From an uncultured Bacteroidales bacterium (GTDB lineage Bacteria; Bacteroidota; Bacteroidia; Bacteroidales; UBA3663): DNA of 28,657 nucleotides. The position numbers and the translations under genes are program-made. Positions 1 through 7,367 of this stretch are shown piece after piece. The notes below the pieces were generated by a model that had not been told where the DNA came from, ran no database searches, and worked only from the letters and a program-made list of their open reading frames with translations. The stretch covers positions 1-28,657 of the forward strand of contig CALBPV010000119.1 in NCBI GenBank assembly GCA_937899265.1. Reading direction: 5' to 3'. Numbering within the stretch: position 1 is the stretch's first letter; each line of letters opens with the position of its first letter.

Positions 1-794
1 TGTTCCATCTCATAGCCGTCAGGGGTTATAGTCATGATACGATAGTTACGATGCTCGGCACAGTCGATGCCATAAAATATAAAATCATTGTCATACATGG
101 CACCTACATCGTCGCTATGGTTGTGTCCGTGGACACAGCACATCAGGCCGGGCATAAACTCCAGATACAGTCGGAACACCTTAGCCACATTGTTGTTGAA
201 CTGGGTGCTGTAGGGCGGGGCGTGCATCACAACAACTGTGCGGTCAAATCGGGCAGAATCCTTTGTCATCTCCTCTTCCATAAAGTCGAAGTTGGGTACT
301 GCCGCCACATAGTCGTATTCCGTAGCGTTGGTGTTCAGACAAACGAATTTCACACGCGAGACAATGAAAGAGAAGTCCATCTTGCCATACATCACACTGT
401 ACGCTTGGTCGCCGGTACCGAGGAAGTCGTGATTTCCAATCAGTGCCACAAACGGCACACGAAGTCCGCTCAGAATGTCACGCGACCACTCAAACTCTTT
501 CGTTGTCCCCGTGTCCGTCAGGTCACCGCAATGCACAACGAAATCGACGTTTCGGCGGTTTACATCCGCCACTTCATCCCGTGCGTCCGAATGCCACAGA
601 TGGGTGTCGCTGATGAATGCCACCCGTAGCGTGTCCTTATCGGAAAAAGCAGTTTCCACTTGCGAGATGTTCTTGGCATTAATGCCCGTCTCGCCCTTAA
701 AGTTTACATCGTAAGGATGCGTTTGGAACACATCGTCACACGATGCCAGTAGGAGTACGCACATCAGTATTTCTGCCTGTACTGTCTTGTTCAT
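1..794 (-). CDS. Calcineurin-like metallophosphoesterase lipoprotein (C-terminus beyond window)
   Basis: Predicted envelope phosphohydrolase of the calcineurin-like fold with a two-metal active site. Reading from the ATG at 794, the 264 visible residues start with a lipoprotein signal ending in the lipobox LLASC (lipidated Cys19). The metal-ligand blocks follow in the canonical order: SDTH (Asp63, His65), HCGDLTD (Asp91), GNHD (Asn121-His122), VMHAPP (His191) and VHGHNH (His222, His224). All catalytic blocks are therefore present and the gene looks intact; the frame stays open to the left edge, so the stop codon lies outside. The start overlaps the stop of the short upstream ORF by ATGA, suggesting translational coupling. 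The substrate cannot be read from the sequence. Family assignment is firm; surface location is inferred from the lipobox. Confidence 0.9.
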   Translation of the reverse strand, partial: MNKTVQAEILMCVLLLASCDDVFQTHPYDVNFKGETGINAKNISQVETAFSDKDTLRVAFISDTHLWHSDARDEVADVNRRNVDFVVHCGDLTDTGTTKEFEWSRDILSGLRVPFVALIGNHDFLGTGDQAYSVMYGKMDFSFIVSRVKFVCLNTNATEYDYVAAVPNFDFMEEEMTKDSARFDRTVVVMHAPPYSTQFNNNVAKVFRLYLEFMPGLMCCVHGHNHSDDVGAMYDNDFIFYGIDCAEHRNYRIMTITPDGYEME

Positions 795-979
795 ATCTTT
801 TTGTCGATGATGGAAAGCAGGTCATATAGTATTGCCTTGTGGATATCGCTCATTGACTGTCGGGCATATCTTCCCTCTTCGGACGTCAGCTTCGCGTCGA
901 TGAGTGTTTGTGCAAAGATATGAAATAATATTTACTTTGCGATATCCCAAATTTCCTCATTGATGTTCTTTTGCGCCAT
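791..979 (-). pseudogene. Small ORF (63 codons) interrupted by one in-frame TAA
   Basis: From the ATG at 979 the frame reads MAQKNINEEIWDIAK and then meets TAA (934-932). The same frame then stays open to a TGA at 793-791 that overlaps the metallophosphoesterase ATG. The downstream part reads ILFHIFAQTLIDAK, then LTSEEGRYARQ, then an ATG at 853 that would encode a 20-residue peptide (MSDIHKAILYDLLSIIDKKI). The composition looks like a helical soluble protein on both sides of the stop, so I read this as one small gene of about 62 residues broken by a nonsense codon. A sequencing error or two independent micro-ORFs are alternatives. I do not recognise the family. A TATCTTTG at 920-913 lies inside it but has no -33 partner at normal spacing. 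Confidence 0.45.
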
Positions 980-1194
980 TTTGTATCATTTGGACTTAAT
1001 TGTTATATTATTAGGGAAATTCTGAACATTTCGGAAAGGGGAAAGATTCTGTCTTTGCAACCGAAAATCAGAATTTTTTAGGCGCAGCGGGGGGAGCCGT
1101 CGGTTGCCCCGGACGGAGTTGCGGCTGACGGGCTGACGGAGCGTGTAATGGACCAGTTTCTTTGACGGTCGGCGCACTTTTCTTGCTTCTGATG

Positions 1195-1323
1195 AATAAA
1201 ATGCGCCCCCGGCATCACTGCCTGAGGGCGCTAAAGTGCTGGTCTGAAACTCTTCGTAGCGTAAAGTTGTCTAAGCAAATAAAAAAGTACAAAAGCAATT
1301 TCGATGTTCTAATCTCGTAATAA
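1195..1323 (-). ncRNA. Candidate small RNA B (about 125-130 nt)
   Basis: A complete transcription unit without an ORF. The promoter is TTTG-N20-TATCTTTG at 1360-1329. The predicted 3' end is a hairpin on the minus strand, GCGCCC-TCA-GGCA-GTGA-TGCC-GG-GGGCGC (1231-1203), followed by ATTTTATT. The 5' half is A/T-rich and unstructured by eye. The segment 1265-1244 (TTTACGCT, 5 nt, GAGTTTCAG) is complementary to the 5' half of candidate RNA A. It could instead be a leader or decaying sequence, but nothing coding follows it for more than 200 nt. No Rfam family is recognised. Confidence 0.5.
1203..1231 (-). terminator. Rho-independent terminator of candidate RNA B
   Basis: Two-part stem: outer GCGCCC/GGGCGC (6 bp) and inner GGCA/TGCC (4 bp) around a GTGA loop, followed on the minus strand by ATTTTATT. 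Confidence 0.6.
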
Positions 1324-1328
1324 CGGTG

Positions 1329-1360
1329 CAAAGATAAAGCATTTCTTTGAATCTGCCAAA
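1329..1360 (-). promoter_or_regulatory. Sigma-ABfr promoter for candidate RNA B
   Basis: On the minus strand, TTTG (1360-1357), a 20-nt spacer, and TATCTTTG (1336-1329) followed by C. This matches the Bacteroidota -33/-7 consensus with ideal spacing. Confidence 0.7.
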
Positions 1361-1486
1361 CAGGTTGCCTTCTTTTTTTGTACTTTTTACTAAAACTACC
1401 CCTATTTTTAAACATTTTTACCCTCCGGGGAGTAAAAATTGTTTCTTTTTCTATCACTTTTGTTTCAGTTTCGGTCAAAAATCAGC

Positions 1487-1524
1487 AAAAAAAATGTGAC
1501 CCCGTCACTTGGACGGAGCCACAC
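1487..1524 (-). terminator. Strong intrinsic terminator of candidate RNA A
   Basis: On the minus strand a 13-bp stem (1524-1512 with 1506-1494, including three G-U pairs) closes a 5-nt CAAGT loop and is followed directly by eight T residues. It is the best-formed intrinsic terminator in the window. Confidence 0.8.
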
Positions 1525-1583
1525 GACAAGACATTTTACGCTGTGGTGAGTTTCAGTACTTTTATGAAACTTATTTGATTTGA
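1487..1583 (-). ncRNA. Candidate small RNA A (about 95 nt)
   Basis: This unit runs from a consensus promoter (1619-1589) to a strong intrinsic terminator (1524-1487) with no ORF between. By eye the predicted RNA has two hairpins. The 5' one is GTTTCA, 9-nt loop, TGAAAC, at about 1568-1548. The 3' one is the 13-bp terminator stem. Promoter and terminator spacing allow only about 95 nt of RNA, typical of a trans-acting small RNA. It sits 200 bp downstream of the DUF5723 gene, on the same strand, just after that gene's own weak terminator, so it is unlikely to be a leader. No known RNA family is recognised. Confidence 0.6.
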
Positions 1584-1588
1584 CGCGG

Positions 1589-1619
1589 CAAAGATAAGGA
1601 AGATTTTTGGAACGTACAA
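1589..1619 (-). promoter_or_regulatory. Sigma-ABfr promoter for candidate RNA A
   Basis: On the minus strand, TTG (1619-1617), a 20-nt spacer, and TATCTTTG (1596-1589) followed by CC. Consensus and spacing match those in front of the protein genes in this window. Confidence 0.7.
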
Positions 1620-1739
1620 ACAATTACACAAAATTCGCCAAAAATATTTGAATTTTATGATTCTCCGTCCCTTTTTGCTACGTGCTCATTACGATTTGGG
1701 GACACTTGCGGTGTCAACTCACCCACGGACAAACAATAT

Positions 1740-1763
1740 GCTCCCGCCATCGCTGACGGGAGC
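1740..1763 (-). terminator. Hairpin downstream of the DUF5723 gene
   Basis: A GCTCCCG/CGGGAGC stem (7 bp, 10-nt loop) lies 18 bases past the DUF5723 stop codon, followed on the minus strand by ATATTGTTTG. It probably ends the lipoprotein-DUF5723 operon, though the T tract is weak. Confidence 0.5.
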
Positions 1764-1781
1764 AACAGAGAATGAGAGCCA

Positions 1782-3182
1782 TTACCAGGCGACATTCAAG
1801 CCAAGGTTGAAGCTTGTGTTGAGGCTCATCGGGATGCCTTCCTTGGACTGTTCAGTGCAGATATGGTCCATTCCGACGAAGATATTGAACCCGGAGGGAT
1901 GGATATTGAGCACCCAGCCGCCGCTGAATCCGAAGGTTCCCACGGCTGCATTGACGCCTCCGTCGAGCCAAGAGAGGGGTGTCCAGTTGGCCGACAGACG
2001 GGCTTCGGTCCAAGTGAAGTCTTCTTGAAAGCGTGTGGAGCTCAAGAGGCCGAAGGAGAGCTTACGGTAGGCGGGCAGGGAGTATTCTGCGCCGGCATTG
2101 AGCGAGACCCCGATTCCTGTAGTCCGGCTTCCCTGGTCGCCGACATTGCTCAGGTTGGCGAAGTCGGCCAATTGGTCGGCGTATGAGTTTCCTTGATTCT
2201 TGAAGGAGTTGGGACTGCTCTTGCTGATTTCAGTATCGTGGAAACCTTCGAACTCAAACTGCCCGTTGCGGTTGACGGCTTTCACATCGTTGGACCAACA
2301 GATGAATCCGAGGTCGAGCAGCGAGGCGGAGAACTGCCAATCGTCGTTAAGACGATAGACTGCTCCCAAATCGACAGCCGCACCTACGCCTCCGATACCG
2401 CCTTTATCGACATCCACATCATTCACATAACTGTAGGAGCCGGGACGGCTCTTATAGTCTTTGGTTTCTTCTTTGAAGGTGAATCCTTTCATCGACATAT
2501 CGGCTGTAGCCTGTCCGCTTATAACCCACTTTTCGGCATTGCTGAGGTCGGCTGTGACATTTTCCATCGTCACATCGGCACGGGCTGTACCGAAGAGCAC
2601 TTTGACTTTGGCTCCGACGCGCAGGTGGTCGGTCACCCGGCGAGAATGGCCGAAAGCCAATTCGACGTAGGATTGTGCACGCGCGGTGATGTCGCCGATG
2701 TCATAGTGGCGGTTGCCGGTGTTCTTGGCAAACTCCAACAGCCCGTAGGGCAACAGGACTCCGAGACATGTCCGGGAATTCAGTTCGATGGTGTTGTACC
2801 CCCCGAAGCCTGAGAATCCGACAGAGACGATGGGTACATTGACAGCAACCTGCAAGCGGTTGTCGCCGCTGTTGAAGCCGCTGAGAGCAGTTTCGGCATC
2901 GATGGAGGGATGGAGGAAGGTAGCCATACTCTTCTGTCCGTTGATGCCGGCATCGGGGTTCTTCATGATGACAGCATCGTAGCCGAAATTGGATTGTGTC
3001 TGTATGTATAAATTGCCGAGAGTGGGCAGGGCCACATAGTTTTGGTCGTTCCCGAAGGCGGGATTCATGTTGTGGCGATACTTATAATCTTGGGTGAAAT
3101 AAGCCGAATTGAGCGTCTGGGCCGAAGCTGTAACCACCGTGAGCATCAAGAGGGCAATCGCGAAAAATCTGTTTCGTTTCAT
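1782..3182 (-). CDS. DUF5723 family protein, predicted outer-membrane beta-barrel
   Basis: 466 residues with a clear Sec signal peptide (about 1-21, ending TASAQ). The mature start, LNSAYFTQDYKYRHNMNPAF, is the recognisable opening of the Bacteroidota DUF5723 family. The rest alternates short polar and aromatic strands, with glycine-rich turns and an aromatic final residue (NVAW), as in outer-membrane barrels; late segments such as GVNAAVGTFGFSGGW also fit amphipathic strands. The gene starts 30 bp after the lipoprotein gene upstream and almost certainly shares its promoter. Molecular function is unknown. The barrel reading is inference from composition and the C-terminal aromatic residue; family membership is recognition by eye. 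Confidence 0.8.
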   Translation of the reverse strand: MKRNRFFAIALLMLTVVTASAQTLNSAYFTQDYKYRHNMNPAFGNDQNYVALPTLGNLYIQTQSNFGYDAVIMKNPDAGINGQKSMATFLHPSIDAETALSGFNSGDNRLQVAVNVPIVSVGFSGFGGYNTIELNSRTCLGVLLPYGLLEFAKNTGNRHYDIGDITARAQSYVELAFGHSRRVTDHLRVGAKVKVLFGTARADVTMENVTADLSNAEKWVISGQATADMSMKGFTFKEETKDYKSRPGSYSYVNDVDVDKGGIGGVGAAVDLGAVYRLNDDWQFSASLLDLGFICWSNDVKAVNRNGQFEFEGFHDTEISKSSPNSFKNQGNSYADQLADFANLSNVGDQGSRTTGIGVSLNAGAEYSLPAYRKLSFGLLSSTRFQEDFTWTEARLSANWTPLSWLDGGVNAAVGTFGFSGGWVLNIHPSGFNIFVGMDHICTEQSKEGIPMSLNTSFNLGLNVAW

Positions 3183-3212
3183 CTTTATTCAATTGCTATT
3201 AGGGGTTGAACA

Positions 3213-4955
3213 TCAGTTGGCATCAATCACTACTTTGCCATCCAAGAAGAAGGTGGCGTTTGCGATGCGAATGGTTTGGCCGCTGTTGAGTGTGGCACCT
3301 TTAAGATTGTTGTCGGCGGGCGCGGTCACTTCGATCCGGTATTCTATTCCGTCGAGGAGTTTGAAAGCTTCGCCAGTCTGGTCGGTAATGCGGAATTCGA
3401 GGGGCATTGAGCTTCCGCCGGCCACGGTGTTCTTAACGGGCACGACGGTGAGGTCCTTCAAAGTGTTGCCGTTGAGTCCCAAAGGCGTGATATTGACTTC
3501 CACATCGCCGGGAACATTATTCACGGCATCGGCAGTGAGTGTGATGACAGCCGACTTGGAGAGTCCGATATCGTCGATGTCGCTGTTCCAGCCGGTTTCG
3601 GTGCCGGTATATATGACACGGGCGTCACTGCCCAATGCCAGCGGTGCCGTGAACTGATAGGCGGGCGTGAACTCATAATTGTGACCCAGCTCAACGGTGA
3701 CGGGGCCGTCCTGTTGTGCCTCAAAGGAGGTGACAGCGATGCCGACGGTCATGGGTTCACGGAGTTTGCGGATGATGGTGCTCAGGTCGGGAGCTATGAC
3801 AGGTGTATAGCCTTTGAGATTGGCAGGAGCCTTGCGGCATACCACCAAACGGGTCACACCGTCGGCAGCAATCGGGAGGGCGTTGCCTTTTGCCTGAGAC
3901 AGTTCTACGATGCTTGTTGTGGTACTCGAAGAGAGTTGAGCTTCCACAATGCCGCCCAAGGGCAAATTGGAGGTGATGTCGAGCCAAATCTGCGGATTGT
4001 CAATGTCGGCCACCACATCCTCGTTCACGAGGAAATCGGGCAAGTCGTTGATGGTTGTCGTACCCACGGTCATTGGGTTGACGGTGGGCTTGAATATTCC
4101 CTTGGCACTCGTTATCCGAATGGCTTCCATTGTCACGGCAGCATTCACATTCACTTCCGGCGAGGCGGGTTTGACAAGCTCTTTGATTTTCACAGTCATA
4201 TTCACAGCTCCTTTCAAGTGGAACTGTCCGTTCTCGAGACAAGCGTAGTCCTGCGAGCCGTCCTCGGGGCGGTCCGTGATGCCGATGCCTTTCAGTGAGA
4301 GCTCTATCGTCTGAGTGCCCGAAGGGTTGTCAAGGCGAATCACATTGCCGGCCTCCACACCCGAGGGAATGTCGAACACATCGGGCAAATCGAGTATCAC
4401 CTCCGAACCGGAGATAGTGGAGGGCATCGTGAGGCTGAATTGCAATGAAATGCCGCTTTGTCCGCCCAAAGAGACATAGTCGAGGCTTTTCACCTCGTCC
4501 GGCACATTGAATTCATACTCCATCGTGTGGATTTCCCGGCTGGGCGACAATGCTTCCTGAACTTCTGCAGGAAGGGTCGAGCAGTCGATAACTGCCACGG
4601 GAAGCAACATCACTTCATCGGGCAGATTGAAGGTGAATCCGAAGGGCTGCGACAAGTCGTTGTCGAGTGTGATGGGATCGACCTTCACCTTCACTCCATC
4701 GACCTGTTCGGGGTCTTTGCCGAAGCGGTAATCGCCGTTGGAGTCGATAGTAATGAGGTCGGTGTTGCCGAGGTCGAAGATGTCATCGAGGGTGACATTC
4801 AGCGAGTTGTTGGCGGGAAGTGTCAGCGAGTTGCCGAATCCCAATGTCTTATCGACGTTGTCCCAGTCGTAATCATCATTGGTGCATCCCGTTAACATCA
4901 TGCAACTGCAAACGCCGGCAAGCAATAGCAGTCGGTTGTTTTTTGGTTTCATCAT
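3213..4955 (-). CDS. Large Bacteroidales lipoprotein of unknown function
   Basis: 580 residues. The N-terminus is a lipoprotein signal (basic MMKPKNNR, hydrophobic core, lipobox MLTGC with Cys24) followed by the acidic stretch TNDDYDWDNVD, a composition compatible with surface export of Bacteroidota lipoproteins. The remainder is rich in beta-type repeats of the sort PLGLNGNTLKDLTVVPV, with many Thr/Val/Pro residues and no catalytic motif I can see, suggesting tandem beta-sandwich segments. It is the first gene of a two-gene operon with the DUF5723 barrel candidate, driven by a consensus promoter about 130 bp upstream, so the two products may act together at the outer membrane. I do not recognise a named function. 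Confidence 0.8.
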   Translation of the reverse strand: MMKPKNNRLLLLAGVCSCMMLTGCTNDDYDWDNVDKTLGFGNSLTLPANNSLNVTLDDIFDLGNTDLITIDSNGDYRFGKDPEQVDGVKVKVDPITLDNDLSQPFGFTFNLPDEVMLLPVAVIDCSTLPAEVQEALSPSREIHTMEYEFNVPDEVKSLDYVSLGGQSGISLQFSLTMPSTISGSEVILDLPDVFDIPSGVEAGNVIRLDNPSGTQTIELSLKGIGITDRPEDGSQDYACLENGQFHLKGAVNMTVKIKELVKPASPEVNVNAAVTMEAIRITSAKGIFKPTVNPMTVGTTTINDLPDFLVNEDVVADIDNPQIWLDITSNLPLGGIVEAQLSSSTTTSIVELSQAKGNALPIAADGVTRLVVCRKAPANLKGYTPVIAPDLSTIIRKLREPMTVGIAVTSFEAQQDGPVTVELGHNYEFTPAYQFTAPLALGSDARVIYTGTETGWNSDIDDIGLSKSAVITLTADAVNNVPGDVEVNITPLGLNGNTLKDLTVVPVKNTVAGGSSMPLEFRITDQTGEAFKLLDGIEYRIEVTAPADNNLKGATLNSGQTIRIANATFFLDGKVVIDAN

Positions 4956-5087
4956 AAACAGAAAAATAGGAATTTATTAAATGATTGTACTTAATAATCT
5001 CAATCTATTTTTTATCAAGAATTTGAGAGTTGGAGAATTTTTCTTTTATCTTTTGGGGGGGGCTTCGGGAACTGCGAAATTGCTGTG

Positions 5088-5118
5088 CAAAGATATGTAA
5101 TATTTTCCAATTGACAAA
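5088..5118 (-). promoter_or_regulatory. Sigma-ABfr promoter of the lipoprotein-DUF5723 operon
   Basis: On the minus strand, TTTG (5118-5115), a 19-nt spacer, and TATCTTTG (5095-5088). It leaves an untranslated leader of roughly 125 nt before the ATG at 4955. Confidence 0.8.
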
Positions 5119-5179
5119 GATATTGCGCAAAAAAAGTTCGGTTTTCGCGTTTTTTTGTTCCAAAAGTCCGTAAATGCAG

Positions 5180-7297
5180 TTACAGATGACGATTTTCATG
5201 TAAATACGGCGGAGAAGCAGCAGTTGTCGGGGAGAGCAGGCAGGTCGCAGAATCCGTGTCCGGCACCGCTGACAACGTGATGCTCTTCACGCTCTCGCCG
5301 GACGATGTGTCGGCCTCGCGGGGCATATAAATCGGGACGCCCTCCTGCCAGGGAAGGATACGGAGCTCCAATTCCCTCGTGCCCTCGGGCAGACGCCAAA
5401 GGCCGTAAAGGAAGGGTCGTCCGTATTGGAAGTTGTCTGCCACAAGGTTGCCGTTGGCATAAAGGCGGGCGCAATCGCCCTGATATTCGATGCTGAGCAT
5501 CGGACGCGAGAAGAGGGCTGTGTCGGGCAGCACGATGCTATAGACCGCTGCCTGTTCCCAATCGGCCTCGGCAGGAGCTTCGGCCACTTTGGCCCGTCCC
5601 TTCACGACGGTACGCATCTGTCCGGCTTCCCTCACCTTGCGGTAGGAAACAAGAGGCAGGACATCCGTGTGGGCTGCGGTCGCGAGGAACAGATGTTCGG
5701 CATCGTCCTGAGTCAGGAGATACACATTATTATATATAGGACGCTCCGTGCCGCGCGGTTTCACTCCGCGAAGGGTTTTGCCGTTCTCCATGGCAACGGT
5801 GACAGGAATGCCCTTGACCTGCATGAGATAGATTTTGCCGTCGCGTTTGGCCACAAGTTGTGCCGTTGCATACCTGATGCCGTCGATGCCCACAGGGAAA
5901 ACGGCCATACAGCCGGCAGGGATGTTCAGTTTGGGAAGTTTCACGCCGCATACTTCGAGTTGGACGTTCTTCTTGGCCGAGAGATTCTGCAGACGTTCGT
6001 AGTTGTTCACAAAGATGAATCCGCTTCCGCCGTTGCTCCGGGATGACCAGCGCAGCGCCGAGTCCTCGCCCTTCTTTATGTCCTGCGGGGAGGGGAAAGC
6101 AGCCTCCATCGGAGCCAGCGTCTCGCCCCAGTCGTGCATGAAAAGGTGCAGCGGACGCAGGCGCCAATACTGAGGATAGGTCTGACCGAATTCACCCAGC
6201 GGACACTGGAAATCGTAGGTGCAGACCGGCAGGTCGTTGTTGGCCGTACCGGGCGAAGTCTGACATTCGTTCAGCGTGTGCAGTTTGCCCTCGGGATTGG
6301 TACCGCCGTGATACATATAGTACCCCAGCAGATTGGAACCGGAACCCAACTTGACAATGGCCAGAGAATAGCAGTCGTCGGCATAGATGAAGGGGCGCTT
6401 GTGGTAGGCTGTGGCCATACCGCCGCCCAGTTCGCAGGTGAAGTAGGGATATTCTGCTTCGCCCTTGTCGATTTTGGCCTCCTGTTTGCCCAGCAGGTCG
6501 GTCCCTATGGCTGTCGATGAACGGAAGCCCTTGAAGTTGAACGCTTTGTAGTAGTTGCCTGCGGTCTCCTTGATATCCTTGTCCCAAAAGCCGTCGGCAT
6601 AGTCGCCATAGAGGGGCAGCATTTCGCCGAAGGGCACGGGTTTGGAGAGTTCGGGCCAGCCGGTACGGGTATAGAAGGGGAGGTCGAATCCGATGCCGAG
6701 GGCGATGTGCTTCAGGGCCATCAGATAGTCCCCCGAACCGCGATATTCGTTGTCGAATTGGCAGGCTATGAGCGGGCCGCCGTCCTTCCATTGCAGGCCT
6801 ATCACTTGCGAGTAGATTTGCCGGTAGAGTTTTTCGGTGTATGCGAGGAAGGTCGGATCCGAAGAGCGCAGTTTGCAGCCCTTGGAGAACATCCAGTCCG
6901 GAATACCGCCGTTGCGCACTTCTCCGTGACAGAAGGGACCGATGCGTATCACCACGGGCATTCCCTCGTCCTTGCAGACTTGGAGGAAACGGCGAAGGTC
7001 TCTCTGTCCGTCCCAACGGAAGATTCCCTCTTCCTCCTCGATATGGTTCCAGAAGACGTAGGTTGCGATGAAGGTCACACCGCCCTCCTTCATTTTCCTC
7101 ACCTCACGCTGCCATTCGTCTGCCGGCAGGCGGGAATAGTGGATTTCTCCCATCACAGGCACTACGCGATGGCCGTCGATGATAAGACTCTGGCGATCCC
7201 AAGAGACCGGTTTTCCGAAGTCGGAGGCTCTCATACTGCCGGCCGTTGCCAAAGCAACCACTGACATCAGAGCGGTCATTAAACGCTGAAGTTTCAT
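5180..7297 (-). CDS. GH35 beta-galactosidase, secreted
   Basis: 705 residues from the ATG at 7297 (MKLQRL), which gives a clean signal peptide (about 1-24); an ATG six bases earlier (7303) is also possible. The GH35 catalytic barrel is clear: GEIHYSRLP (50-58), FWNHIEEEEG (82-91), GPFCHGEVRNGGIPDW (120-135), the acid/base motif QFDNEY with Glu184, the nucleophile motif FTCELGGG with Glu289, and YMYHGGTN (327-334). It should hydrolyse terminal beta-galactosyl residues in the periplasm or at the surface. Asp182 replaces the more usual Glu of the QxENEYG motif, but Asn183-Glu184 are intact. The C-terminal part probably holds the beta-sandwich domains. No SusC/D pair or other glycoside hydrolase lies nearby, so it is not part of a visible polysaccharide-utilisation locus. 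A near-consensus TGTCTTTG lies around 7340-7333. Confidence 0.92.
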   Translation of the reverse strand: MKLQRLMTALMSVVALATAGSMRASDFGKPVSWDRQSLIIDGHRVVPVMGEIHYSRLPADEWQREVRKMKEGGVTFIATYVFWNHIEEEEGIFRWDGQRDLRRFLQVCKDEGMPVVIRIGPFCHGEVRNGGIPDWMFSKGCKLRSSDPTFLAYTEKLYRQIYSQVIGLQWKDGGPLIACQFDNEYRGSGDYLMALKHIALGIGFDLPFYTRTGWPELSKPVPFGEMLPLYGDYADGFWDKDIKETAGNYYKAFNFKGFRSSTAIGTDLLGKQEAKIDKGEAEYPYFTCELGGGMATAYHKRPFIYADDCYSLAIVKLGSGSNLLGYYMYHGGTNPEGKLHTLNECQTSPGTANNDLPVCTYDFQCPLGEFGQTYPQYWRLRPLHLFMHDWGETLAPMEAAFPSPQDIKKGEDSALRWSSRSNGGSGFIFVNNYERLQNLSAKKNVQLEVCGVKLPKLNIPAGCMAVFPVGIDGIRYATAQLVAKRDGKIYLMQVKGIPVTVAMENGKTLRGVKPRGTERPIYNNVYLLTQDDAEHLFLATAAHTDVLPLVSYRKVREAGQMRTVVKGRAKVAEAPAEADWEQAAVYSIVLPDTALFSRPMLSIEYQGDCARLYANGNLVADNFQYGRPFLYGLWRLPEGTRELELRILPWQEGVPIYMPREADTSSGESVKSITLSAVPDTDSATCLLSPTTAASPPYLHENRHL

Positions 7298-7367
7298 AAT
7301 CATGTCTGTCAAATAAACGGTTTGCGGTTGCAAAGACAGGAGTCGGCACAAGTCAGTCCCCGAGGGG

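Larger units (their letters stand above)
1244..1556. repeat. Interrupted inverted repeat, 22-nt arms (1244-1265 and 1535-1556)
   Basis: The left arm reads CTGAAACTC-ttcgt-AGCGTAAA. The right arm is its reverse complement except in the central five bases (TTTACGCT-gtggt-GAGTTTCAG), giving 17 of 22 matches in two perfect blocks of 9 and 8 bp. Weaker similarity continues on both sides: AAAGT before the left arm against AAAAGT in the mirrored right arm, and GTCT beyond the AGCGTAAA block. Each arm lies inside one of the two candidate small RNAs, so the RNAs could pair. The arms could also be ends of a decayed small element, although no target-site duplication is evident. Confidence 0.65.
980..1740. 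other. Long intergenic region without a protein gene
   Basis: About 760 bases separate the small ORF from the end of the DUF5723 gene. I find no credible protein gene here: the short open frames lack family features and cross promoter and terminator signals. The region holds the two candidate small-RNA units listed separately (about 1195-1620). It also holds a G/C-rich stretch at about 1080-1145 with a short direct repeat (CCGTCAGC on the minus strand), a weak ATTCTG/CAGAAT hairpin near 1047-1075, and a GACAC/GTGTC hairpin at 1701-1715. Confidence 0.7.

Noticed and set aside
913..920. TATCTTTG as a promoter for the metallophosphoesterase
   Set aside because: No -33 element at 19-21 nt, and the bases are explained as codons of the interrupted small ORF; kept only as a possibility.
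986..1177. 63-codon minus-strand frame in the long gap
   Set aside because: Arg/Pro-rich translation of a G/C-rich repeat-like stretch; no start context or family feature.
7298..7351. TTG-initiated extension of the GH35 protein
   Set aside because: The ATG at 7297 gives a proper signal peptide; the extension would place non-hydrophobic residues before it and crosses a promoter-like box.
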